From positions 1 through 10,429 of the forward strand of contig NAVB01001272.1 in the NCBI GenBank assembly GCA_002179805.1: 10,429 nucleotides of DNA, given 5' to 3'. Positions within the stretch are counted from its first letter, which is position 1; every line of letters begins with the position of its first letter. A program made the translations under genes and the position numbers. The notes below the pieces were generated by a model that did not search any database, had not been told where the DNA came from, and saw nothing but the letters and a program-made list of their open reading frames with translations. This DNA is from Acanthamoeba lenticulata. Lineage: Eukaryota; Discosea; Longamoebia; Acanthamoebidae. This document shows positions 1 to 8,920 of this stretch, one piece after another.

Positions 1-58
1 AATCTTATTATTTTTGTCTCACCGCCAAAATTGAAATTTAACAGCGCGAGGAGGGCAA

Positions 59-70
59 GGGGGGGGGGGG
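59..70 (+). repeat. Homopolymer run of 12 G
   Basis: Twelve consecutive G residues end nine bases upstream of the F-box/ankyrin start codon. The run lies in the presumed 5' leader. Its length is uncertain because such runs slip during both replication and sequencing. Confidence 0.9.
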
Positions 71-78
71 AAGAAAAA

Positions 79-1728
79 ATGGAGGACGTGCCGGTGGAGC
101 TCGTGCACCTCGTGTTGTGCCAAGTCCAGGCCGCAATGCTTCCCGTGTGCGGTCTCGTCTGTCGCCGCTGGCGCGCCAGCCTTGCCCTCGATTTCGGGAC
201 CAGCCAAAATCAAGATGACGACGAAGACGAAGACGAAGGAGGAGAAGGAGAAAAAGTTGCTCGTCCCTCGGCGCTGTGGTGCGCCATGGTGGACGAGGCA
301 CGATATGACTTCACGGCCAAGGCCGCCGAGCGCGGCTTGCTGTCGGTGCTCCAGTGGGCGCGTTCCAACGGCTGTCCGTGGGACGAGACCAAGATCTGCG
401 CCTGGGCGGCCAAGGGCGGCCACTTGGAGGTGCTGCAATGGTTGCGCGCCAACGGCTGCCCGTGGGACGAGCAGACCTGCGCCTGGGCGGCCGAGATGGG
501 CCACTTGCACGTGCTCCAGTGGTTGCGTGCCAACGGCTGCCCGTGGCACGGGACCGAGATTTGCGAACGGGCGGCCAGCGGAGGCCACTTGGCCGTGCTC
601 CAATGGGCCCGTGGCGAGGGCTGCCCGTGGGACAAGCACACGAGCCGCGTGGCGGCCAAGGGCGGCCACTTGGCCCTTCTCCAGTGGGCCCACGGCCAAG
701 GCTGTCCACTGTACCCCAGAATCTGCGAAAGCGCGGTGACCAGCGGCGACTTGGCCACAGTCCAGTGGGCGTTTGAGCACCTCGATCGACAACACTCGGG
801 GCTGTGCGCGATGGCAGCGGCTGGCGGTCACCTCGACGTGCTCCAGTGGCTCCGCGCCAAGGGCTGTCCTTGGGACGCGAGCACGCCCACCTACGCGGCC
901 AGCAAGGGCCACCTCGAGGTGGTGGAATGGGCGCTTGCCGAGGGCTGTCCGTGCGACGAGCGCGCGTGCGCCGAGGCGGCCAGAGGGAAGCAGTTTGAGC
1001 TCCTGCGGCGGCTGAGAGCGCGCGGCTGTCCGTGGGACGCACGCACGTTCGCGCTCGCGGTCCAGAATCAGGGCAAGGAGGAAGACGTCGTCCTGCGGTG
1101 GCTGCGGGCCGAAGGCTGCCCGTGGGATGCCAGAACGTGCGCGGCAGCCGCCCAAGGCCGGCTCGGGCTGCTCCAGTGGCTGCGTGCCGAGGGGTGTCCT
1201 TGGGACGCGAGCACGATCGCCGACGCGGTCAGCAAGGGCCAGCTGGACGTGGTCGAATGGGCCCTTGCCAACGGCTGCCCGTGCGACGAGCGTGCGTGCG
1301 CCGAGGCGGCCAGAAGGAAGCAGTTTGAGCTCCTGCGGTGGCTGAGAGCGCGTGGCTGCCCGTGGGACGCACGCACGTTCTCGCTCGCGGTGAGGTGCAG
1401 CAGCGACGAGAGCGGGGAGGACGTCGTCCTGCGGTGGCTGCGGGCCGAAGGCTGCCCGTGGGATGCCAGTACGTGCTGGGAGGCGGCCGCGCAGGGCCGG
1501 CTCGCGCTGCTGCAGTGGCTGCGGGCCGAGGGCTGCCCGTGGGACGAGAACGTGTGCGCGGCGGCGGCGGGGGCCGGGCGGCTGGACATGTTGCAATGGC
1601 TGCGGTCGGAGGGCTGTCCGTGGGACTCTTCCACATGGCGGCGCACCAACCACAACAGCTTCCCCGAGCTGACCGACTGGTTGCTCGCCAACAACTGCCC
1701 ACAACCACAACGACGCATCCGCTTCTGA
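79..1728 (+). CDS. F-box and ankyrin-repeat protein (intronless, 549 aa)
   Basis: Probably a substrate-recognition subunit of an SCF-type (Skp1-cullin-F-box) ubiquitin ligase; that role is inferred from the domain order. Residues 1-37 look like an F-box: a VPVELVHLVL helix followed by GLVCRRWRASL. A strongly acidic linker follows (about 46-58). From about residue 78 to the C terminus there are some 16 short ankyrin-type units of 26-28 residues, each with a G-H-L-x-V-L-Q-W-L-R core and a G-C-P-W-D signature; one unit (around LDRQHSG) is degenerate. The units are shorter than the classical 33-residue ankyrin repeat. This style is well known in Acanthamoeba and in giant viruses such as pandoraviruses. 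I chose the ATG at 79: it is the first ATG in frame and has A at -3 and G at +4. The frame is open without introns to TGA at 1726-1728. The absence of introns, next to intron-containing neighbours, would fit viral ancestry or retroposition but proves neither. Confidence 0.9.
   Translation: MEDVPVELVHLVLCQVQAAMLPVCGLVCRRWRASLALDFGTSQNQDDDEDEDEGGEGEKVARPSALWCAMVDEARYDFTAKAAERGLLSVLQWARSNGCPWDETKICAWAAKGGHLEVLQWLRANGCPWDEQTCAWAAEMGHLHVLQWLRANGCPWHGTEICERAASGGHLAVLQWARGEGCPWDKHTSRVAAKGGHLALLQWAHGQGCPLYPRICESAVTSGDLATVQWAFEHLDRQHSGLCAMAAAGGHLDVLQWLRAKGCPWDASTPTYAASKGHLEVVEWALAEGCPCDERACAEAARGKQFELLRRLRARGCPWDARTFALAVQNQGKEEDVVLRWLRAEGCPWDARTCAAAAQGRLGLLQWLRAEGCPWDASTIADAVSKGQLDVVEWALANGCPCDERACAEAARRKQFELLRWLRARGCPWDARTFSLAVRCSSDESGEDVVLRWLRAEGCPWDASTCWEAAAQGRLALLQWLRAEGCPWDENVCAAAAGAGRLDMLQWLRSEGCPWDSSTWRRTNHNSFPELTDWLLANNCPQPQRRIRF
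841..1509 (+). repeat. Tandem duplication of a four-ankyrin-unit block
   Basis: Two consecutive blocks, 841-1170 (330 nt, 110 codons) and 1171-1509 (339 nt, 113 codons), encode the same order of four units: CPWDAST, CPCDERA, CPWDART and a CPWDA unit. About four in five residues agree. Long stretches are nearly identical even at silent positions, for example around CAGTTTGAGCTCCTGCGG at 981-998 and 1321-1338. The second copy is three codons longer because of small in-frame insertions near 1396-1420 and 1475-1485. This points to recent unequal crossing-over inside the repeat array. Confidence 0.88.
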
Positions 1729-1812
1729 GCTTGTTGTTGTTAAAACTTCTTCTTACAAAAAGATGAGGATTCACTGACCCTGTTGTTAACACTTCCTATA
1801 ATTATTTTGTAT

Positions 1813-1818
1813 TTTATT
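1813..1818 (-). promoter_or_regulatory. Candidate AATAAA polyadenylation signal for DIM1
   Basis: The minus strand reads AATAAA about 27 nt after the DIM1 stop codon, in the AT-rich 116-nt gap between the converging F-box/ankyrin and DIM1 genes. Position and sequence fit a canonical poly(A) signal, but whether this organism uses AATAAA is not shown by the window. Confidence 0.5.
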
Positions 1819-1844
1819 AATTCTATGAGTTCGAGCACGCCTCT

Positions 1845-3239
<1,395 letters not shown>

Positions 3240-3523
3240 CTTCTTCCGCCTCTTTGCGACCGGATCGAGCTTTGATCCTCAATTCAGAGATGAGAAATGG
3301 AACGCAGCAAATCCAACTCCGCAGCCAGCAAGAAGAAAGAAAAAGAAACAACAACTGAAATCTGGAATAAACCTGGAACCTTCACCAAACAGCATTCGCT
3401 CGTCATCTGGCGCTTGCAGCTCGAGTAACTGTTGTTCTCTGAGTTTTGCGCGGCTTGGTGACCTTCTCGGTTCGTGTGGGCGTGGTTCGCAGCTTGTGCT
3501 CTCGATTTGAGTTGGCCAGACCG
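3240..3523. promoter_or_regulatory. Divergent intergenic region, probable shared promoter
   Basis: These 284 nt separate the start codons of DIM1 (minus strand) and the GLEBS/AlbA_2 gene (plus strand), so both leaders and core promoters must lie here unless they overlap the coding sequence. I see no clear TATA box and no convincing short gene. The region has an A-rich stretch near 3335-3358. Its role is inferred from position alone. Confidence 0.6.
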
Positions 3524-6500
3524 ATGGAAGATGCACAGGGGGTGTTGCGCGGGACGTGCCGGGAATGCAGTTGCAGGCGCTACGTCCTGCCCTTGATTAA
3601 CCGATGCGACTACTGCAACCACCTCCCCATTTCGCACGAGGAGCTGCCTTCTCCTTCATCTGAGCCGTCCACTGTCCCATCGTCGCCAGCCGTGCGCATC
3701 AAGCAACACAACAACGCCCCCAACCATCAACGCAAGATGCAACGACATCATCACAACCACGACGAGCCGCTTGAAAATGGCGGCAGCGGCCCAGCACCAC
3801 CCGCCTCGTCATCTTCCCCGCCGACATCCATCTCGACCGCCACGGCGGCTTCGCTGCTGGCCTACGTCGAGGCGCAGCTGCAAAAGAAAAATGGCGCCAA
3901 CGTCCAACCCGCCACAGCCCACCACAGCGTCGACCCACCGCTGCCCCCAACGGTGCCCGTCGCGATGGCCTCACAGGCCAGCGTCGACGAGCTGCTGGCG
4001 CTCCTCCGCGCGCAACTGAGCTCCTCCGCGGCTCCCGCGCCGGCGGCCCAGCCAGCGGCGACGGCCGGCGGCGAGCCCGATGAGCCAACGGCGCAGACGC
4101 CAGAGCCCATCGCCGCCACCGCCACGGCCGCCGTTGACCCGTCCACCGACGCTCCGCCGTCGCCGGCCCGGCCCGCGCCACCGACGCCTCTCCCCGCATC
4201 GTCCTCGTCGTCGACGGGACTCGAGACGTCGACCAGCGACGGGCCGGCCTCGGCGGTGGTCACGACGCGGAAGCTGACCATCGTCACGCCGCCGCCCATG
4301 ACAACGAACATGACCGCCACTGTGGCAGCGGCAGCGGTGGCCGCCGCCACCTCGACGCCAACGGGCGGCGCCAAGAAGAATGCTCGGGCGCGCAAGCGGG
4401 GCACGCGGGCCCGGAGCCGCAGCAGGCTCGAGCTGGTAGGCCCTGCCGCCGCCAGTCCGGCGGCCAACAACGGCAATCCTGCGGGCCTCCTCGTGGACGA
4501 CGAGGCCGACGAGGCCGGCGGCGAGGAGGCCGGCGAGACCGACGACGCCACCAACATTTCCATTGGCGCCGCCACCGAGCAGCAGGACGAGCCCGCCGCG
4601 GGCGAGCAGCCGCAGCCGCTGTCGGCCGCTGAGGCCTTGACAGCCGACCAGCCCGGGGCCGAGGCCGTCGTGGTGGAGGGCGCGCCGAACCTCGTTCAGC
4701 GGCGGCCGCGACGGCCCCGGCCCGAGAAACCCGAGGAGCTCATCCCACTCGAGCAGTTCATGACCAACACCCTCTTCCCGCCATCCCCTTCTTCTTCATC
4801 TTCATCATCATCGTCATTCTCCTTCTTGTCGACGTCGTCGAGCGAGACCAAGCGGGTGCGCGGGATGGGCACGGGCGACCCCAAGTACTCGCTCGTGCTC
4901 GTCAAGCCGCCCACGGCGGCGGGCAAGACGCTTGTCTTTCACACGATCACGGCGATGCCCGAGTACAGCGGCAAGTCCTTTGAGGAGCTCCGGTGGGAGG
5001 ACTACCAGCTGGGCAACCGCGGCACGCAGGCCCGTCCGAGCCTGTTCTCGCTCATCGACACCTCGGGCGGCCCCGATGTCGACCCGCTGGGCCACCAGCG
5101 CCAGCACCAGTCCGTGTCGACAGCGACAGGGACGACGTCAGTTCCGGCGCCTGTCGCGCCGCCGGCGTCGCTCCTGCCGCGCTCGCTGGCGCTTGACTTT
5201 GCTGCCTCTGCAGAGGTCGCGCCCGCGCCGGCCTCGCTGCCGTCGATTGATGCCTTGCCGCCGCCGCCAACGTCATCAACGTCGTCTTCGACGACGGGTG
5301 CCGAAGGCAGCACCAGCGGCGGCGACGACGACGAGGAGCGGATCGTGTACAGGGCCGCCGCGAGCGACGACCTCCTCCACGTGCCGTTGCCGTCAGCAAC
5401 CGCGCCGGCGCCATCGGCCATGGCCGCGGCGTCGCCGGTCGAGCGCGTTTATGAGGAATTGCGGGGCCTCGTCGACCAGCTTGGCCGCGCGCTGTCCACG
5501 ACAGCCCCGACATCATCATCGTCGCTACTGCCCACGGCCGAGATGTACGGGATTCTCCAGAGGATCCACGTCGTCACGCGCGACTTTGCTCATCAGCCGC
5601 CGCCGCCACCTGCCTTGGCGCTGCCGCCGTGGAGCCCGTGGCCCACGCGCGAGCTTCAGCTGTTCCAGTCGGCGCCGCCGCTCGCGCCTCCGCTGTTTGC
5701 CTCGCCGGCCGTCGGCGTCGTGCTCGACTCGAGCGGCGGCGCCAGCACGCAAGCCCAGCCCCCAGCCCCCACGATGCCGACCCCGTCGACGCCGGTCTAT
5801 CCGAGCTTCCCGCCGCCGGCCTCGTCGCCCTTTGCCCTGCGGTCGTTTGCCGTGCCGCTGGCCGAGCCGTCGTCCTACTTCAAGCGATACTACATCAAGG
5901 GATCCTACGTGCCTTTTCTCGGTACATTTTTCATGTCTTTTCTGAAACGTTTTTGAAATAGTTTCATTAATCGACATAATTTATTATCATTTATTATGCA
6001 GAGGATTTTGCGCATGAATTCAAGGACGTGGCGCGGAACAAGAAGGAGCACTACTACGCGATCATCAACCACCCGAAGCTGGAGGCCAACCTGTCGGCCT
6101 TCCTCAACTCCAAGGACGGGGGCACCCTCTACTTCGGCATCCACGACAGCGGGCAGGTCATCGGCGTCAGCATCACGCGCGACCAGCTCGACGCCCTCAA
6201 GAACCAGATCTGGGCCAAGATGGAGACCTTCAACCCCGTCCCTGACCCGCACCTCTACCGGTTCGCTCCTTTCCATTGCACTTTTTTACTTTTAAAAAAC
6301 ATATTTTTCATTTTTAGCATTTCGACGTTTTTTTGTAAAATATTTCTTGTTTTGTAGAATCGAGATCGTGCCGGTGTGCAACGCGAGGGGGACGGCGCTG
6401 ATCCGAGACCTCTACGTGGTGGAGATCCACATCACGGGCGGGACGCGCCTCTACTTCAACCGGGAGGACAAGGCCTGGGTGCGCCGCGACGCTGGGAACC

Positions 6501-8782
6501 ACTGCCTCAAGTCTGGCGCCGACGTGCGCGACTTCATCGAGCAGCGCCAGAAGGAGCGCCGCCAGGTCAAGCGCGGCGAGAAGCGGCGCGTACCGGCTGA
6601 TGACGTCAGCAGCCACCACCACCTTGAGTCCGACTTGGCGACGTCGACAACGGTTTCCGACGAGACAGCCGCGGCCACGCCCGAGATGGACACCAATCGG
6701 GATGATGCTGACGTCAGCAGCGGCAACGGGCTTGGCCGACCGCGGCTGGAATTCCAAGCAGGGCTGCGGCGGCGGGCCCTAAGCAGCGGCGGGGGCGGCG
6801 CCGAGGCTCCTGCGCGGGCGGCGCGAATTCCGAGGTTGGAGCCGCTGCGGCGGCCCGTCCACCGAGACGGCCGCGTGGCCCCCGTCTGGCTCCCGCCGGA
6901 GCTCCTGCAGGAGCCCTTCGCAACGACGACGACGACCACCATCACCGACGCGGACGCGGACGAGGGCGAGGCCTCCGTCGCGTCGGCGAGCAAGAAGGTC
7001 AAGCGCGCCGCAGAGGAGGAGGAGGACGACGGCGCTGTTGTCGGCGTTGTGGAAAAGGACGAGGATGATGGTGCTCGTGGTGATGGTGGTGGTGACGATG
7101 ATGACAACGACGAAGCGGCAAGTGACCGTGGACGCGATGCCGAGTACAAGAACGAAGAAGAGGCTCGCGGCGTTCAGGTCGACGCCCAGGCCCGGAGCCA
7201 GGCCGAGGCCGTGCCTGCAGACACAGAAGCCAAGGCGCAAGGCGAGGTTGACGCCCAGGCCGAGGCTGGGGTCGAGGCGCAGGGCGAGGGCGCCGAGACT
7301 GAGCCTGAGGCCGTGGCTCGGGTCGGGGCCGAAGGCAACGCCACGACCGAGGGCGTGGAGGCTGAAGTCCAAGTCGACACCAAGGTTGAGGCCAAGGCTG
7401 GAACCGAGGCTGACGCAGAGGTCGACCCCTGGGAGAGGGAGATGCAGGACCTGGAGCGGGATCTCGAGCAGCTGGCGGCCGAGACCAGCGAGCTCGTCGC
7501 GCTCTCATCGTCTTCGTGGCCCATCGTCACCGCCGCCGCCAGGCTCGTCGACGAAAAGGACGACGACCACGACAATGACGATACGACGCCCGAAGGCGGG
7601 ACTGCGGCCGGGGCGGTGACCGACGCTGTCGACCATGTCGACAACGATGGCGACGGCCACGCCGACAATCAGGTCGAGGACAAGGACAACGCACCGAGGC
7701 TCGACGACGCCTTAGCGTATGATGACGTGGAGGACGATGATTATCACAAACAGGCCTCGGACGCCCCGGCGGCCCGCCCATTGGCCCGTGACGGCGACCG
7801 TGTCGACAATAAGACGAGAAAGGACGATGAGGACGACGTCGACGACGATGGCGAAGAGGAGCGTATCTTGCTGTTCAGGCCGCCCGGCGCGGCGATGAAG
7901 CCTCGCCTGCCCGCCGCGGACCCAGATGTGTCGGCCACGACAACGACAACGACGACGAGCATGTTGCCGCCCTTCACGTTTGCCGACTTTTCCACGTCCT
8001 TCTTCTCGGCCTTTAGCCTCTCGTCGTCATCGTCGTCTCCGTTATCGTCTTCGTCGACATCACCTCTGATGTTCTCGCCTGTCACCGGCAGGCGCGTGCC
8101 GTCACCGTCCTCTGCCTCGACGGCGTCCTCCTCCTCCTTGCCTTCGTTGTCTTCTGCATCATCATCATCGTCGTCGTCGTCATCATCGTCCTCCTCCAAG
8201 TCGTCGCCGTCTTCGCCGGCCTCGCGCTCGCTGGCGTCCTTCCTCCCTGCTCGCAGCGGGCGCTCGAGTTGTCCGCCGTTGCCATCGCCATCATCAACGT
8301 CAACGTCAACAACAACAACATCGTCCTCACCGTTAACGTCATCATTATCGGCTTCATTGTCGTCGCCATCGTTCTTCGGAGCGGCGGCAGATGTGGGCGC
8401 GAGCAGCAATTGCCACGGCGGCAGCAACGGCGGCGGCAGCGGCAGCCAGGCCTCGCCCAGGGTGGGCAAGAACCGGCGGAAGAAGGAGCAGCTGCGGGCC
8501 AACAAGATGCGCCACCAACCAAGACAGCCGCTTGCGGATCGCGAGGCGAATGATGATGATGGCGCGAGGCATGAGGAGGCGAAGCCAATGAAGCAAGGGA
8601 ACGACAACGCTGAGGAAACAGTGGCAGGCTCAAGCTCGACGACGAGGACGGTGGAAGGCGAGCTGGAGCGCCTGGAACGCGAGCTCGAGGAGGATCGCCA
8701 ACGGTTCGTGGCGCAGTTTGCGTCGTTCTTCACCGACCTCGTTGTGGCCCCGCCAGCCTCCTCCTCTGCCAGTGCCCCATAG
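3524..8782 (+). CDS. Large Schlafen AlbA_2-domain protein with GLEBS-like motif and Cys/His N terminus (three exons, 1693 aa)
   Basis: No close named homologue is recognised. Exons are 3524-5921, 6002-6260 and 6358-8782 (5082 nt); both introns restore the frame. In order: a Cys/His cluster (C12, C15, C17, C28, C31, H33, H38) that could bind zinc; a Pro/Ala/Ser-rich disordered region with a basic patch at 284-301 that may be a nuclear localisation signal; a GLEBS-like motif at about 475-500; a helical stretch near 640-690; an AlbA_2 (Schlafen core) domain at about 780-950; then an acidic, Ala/Glu-repeat and Ser-rich tail with a basic KKVKR at 1098-1102 and short coiled-coil-like segments near 1244-1268 and 1651-1670. 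In the AlbA_2 domain E800 and E805 keep the E-x4-E spacing of the Schlafen RNase site, and D848 in GIHDSG may be its third acid; GGTLYFGI is the domain's typical core. RNA cleavage or binding is therefore plausible but unproven. ATG 3524 is the first in its frame and has G at +4. The low-complexity parts are the least certain. Confidence 0.85.
4790..4816 (+). repeat. Ser-coding trinucleotide run (9 codons)
   Basis: Nine consecutive TCN codons give a serine run just before the GLEBS-like region. The imperfect TCA/TCT/TCG mix suggests an ageing microsatellite within coding sequence. Confidence 0.8.
4946..5023 (+). other. GLEBS-like Gle2/Rae1-binding motif (residues 475-500)
   Basis: The residues ITAMPEYSGKSFEELR and then WEDYQLGNRG follow the signature of the NUP98/Nup116 GLEBS segment (I-[TS]-A-M-x-x-Y-x-x-K-S-x-E-E-L-R-x-E-D-Y-Q), which wraps on the WD40 propeller of the mRNA export factor Rae1/Gle2. 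A run of alternating hydrophobic residues just upstream (SLVLVKPP to TLVFHT) could supply the beta-hairpin part of GLEBS. No FG-repeat region or NUP98 autoproteolytic domain is present, so the gene is not NUP98 itself. Binding is inferred from the motif. Confidence 0.75.
5922..6001 (+). other. Intron 1 of the GLEBS/AlbA_2 gene (phase 1)
   Basis: AT-rich, 80 nt, donor GTACATTT and acceptor TTATGCAG. It contains in-frame stops and interrupts the codon of E800. Removing it joins SYVPFL to EDFAHEFKD. Confidence 0.88.
6261..6357 (+). other. Intron 2 of the GLEBS/AlbA_2 gene (phase 2)
   Basis: AT-rich, 97 nt, donor GTTCGCTC and acceptor TTTTGTAG. An earlier TTTTTAG at 6311-6317 is unlikely to be the acceptor, because reading on from it meets the TAG at 6355-6357 in frame. 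Splicing joins DPHLYR to IEIVPV. Confidence 0.88.
7014..7130 (+). repeat. Acidic Asp/Glu-coding low-complexity tract
   Basis: GAG, GAC and GAT codons dominate and produce EEEEDDG, EKDEDDG and GGGDDDDNDE segments directly after a KKVKR patch. It lies in the disordered tail of the GLEBS/AlbA_2 protein. An Ala/Glu/Gln-rich stretch with imperfect V-D-A-Q-A and V-E-A-x-x repeats follows at about 7171-7430. Confidence 0.75.
8159..8197 (+). repeat. Ser-coding trinucleotide run (13 codons)
   Basis: Thirteen consecutive TCA/TCG/TCC codons encode uninterrupted serine. They sit in a wider serine-rich region from about 8000 to 8380 in the C-terminal tail of the GLEBS/AlbA_2 protein. Confidence 0.85.
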
Positions 8783-8852
8783 CTCGGAGTTGATGGCTTC
8801 ATTTCTTTTTATTTTTTATTACCAAAAACTGAACAAAACGTTTGCGAATTTA

Positions 8853-8870
8853 AGGCACGAACACGTGCCT
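8853..8870. promoter_or_regulatory. Short inverted repeat containing a CACGTG E-box
   Basis: AGGCACG, a four-base AACA loop and CGTGCCT form a perfect 7-bp stem. The palindrome CACGTG at 8862-8867 is a classic bHLH-factor site. It lies about 50 nt before the glycosyltransferase start codon and 70 nt after the previous stop codon, so it could act in the promoter of the former or in 3'-end formation of the latter. Function is not shown. Confidence 0.35.
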
Positions 8871-8920
8871 GAGTACCACACTGTAAGGAAACACAGGACT
8901 TAGGCAAAGTGCCCTGAAAG

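Larger units (their letters stand above)
5861..6550 (+). other. AlbA_2 / Schlafen core domain, split by two introns
   Basis: The domain runs from about residue 780 to 950, beginning near FKRYYIKGSYVPF and continuing with EDFAHEFKDV, the LSAFLNSKDGGTLYFGIHDSG core, IEIVPV and the C-terminal YFNREDKAWVRR strand and turn, where Schlafen-type domains carry a y-x-R-x-G-like segment. E800 is built across intron 1 and R886 across intron 2. It is the only part of this protein that looks like a conventional folded enzyme-type domain. Confidence 0.8.

Noticed and set aside
22..30. E2F-like CCGCCAAAA near the window start
   Set aside because: One nine-base match to a loose consensus, with no second site and an unknown transcription start, is expected often by chance.
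19..1710. A 563-codon open frame on the minus strand across the whole F-box/ankyrin gene
   Set aside because: It mirrors the repeat structure of the sense gene and yields Pro/Arg/Gly/Leu-rich repetitive sequence. Repeated GC-rich codons on the sense strand avoid stops in this antisense frame. The sense product has recognisable domains.
3446..3523. Upstream in-frame extension of the GLEBS/AlbA_2 protein from a TTG
   Set aside because: The frame is open, but it has no ATG before 3524, and the extension has no recognisable signal. Eukaryotic nuclear genes rarely start at TTG.
3862..4575. Long antisense open frames under exon 1 of the large gene
   Set aside because: They translate to low-complexity Ala/Ser/Val/Arg sequence, as expected opposite Pro/Ala/Ser-rich GC-rich codons, and end within the sense exon.
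3524..5921. Exon 1 as a NUP98 orthologue
   Set aside because: Apart from the GLEBS-like segment there are no FG/GLFG repeats and no autoproteolytic HFS-type C-terminal domain; the protein continues into an AlbA_2 domain instead.
7744..8802. A 352-codon minus-strand frame with an Asp/Asn/Val-rich product
   Set aside because: It is the complement of the TCN serine and GAC/GAT runs of the sense gene; the poly-Asp stretch is the antisense reading of the poly-Ser run. The spliced sense gene stays open through the same interval.
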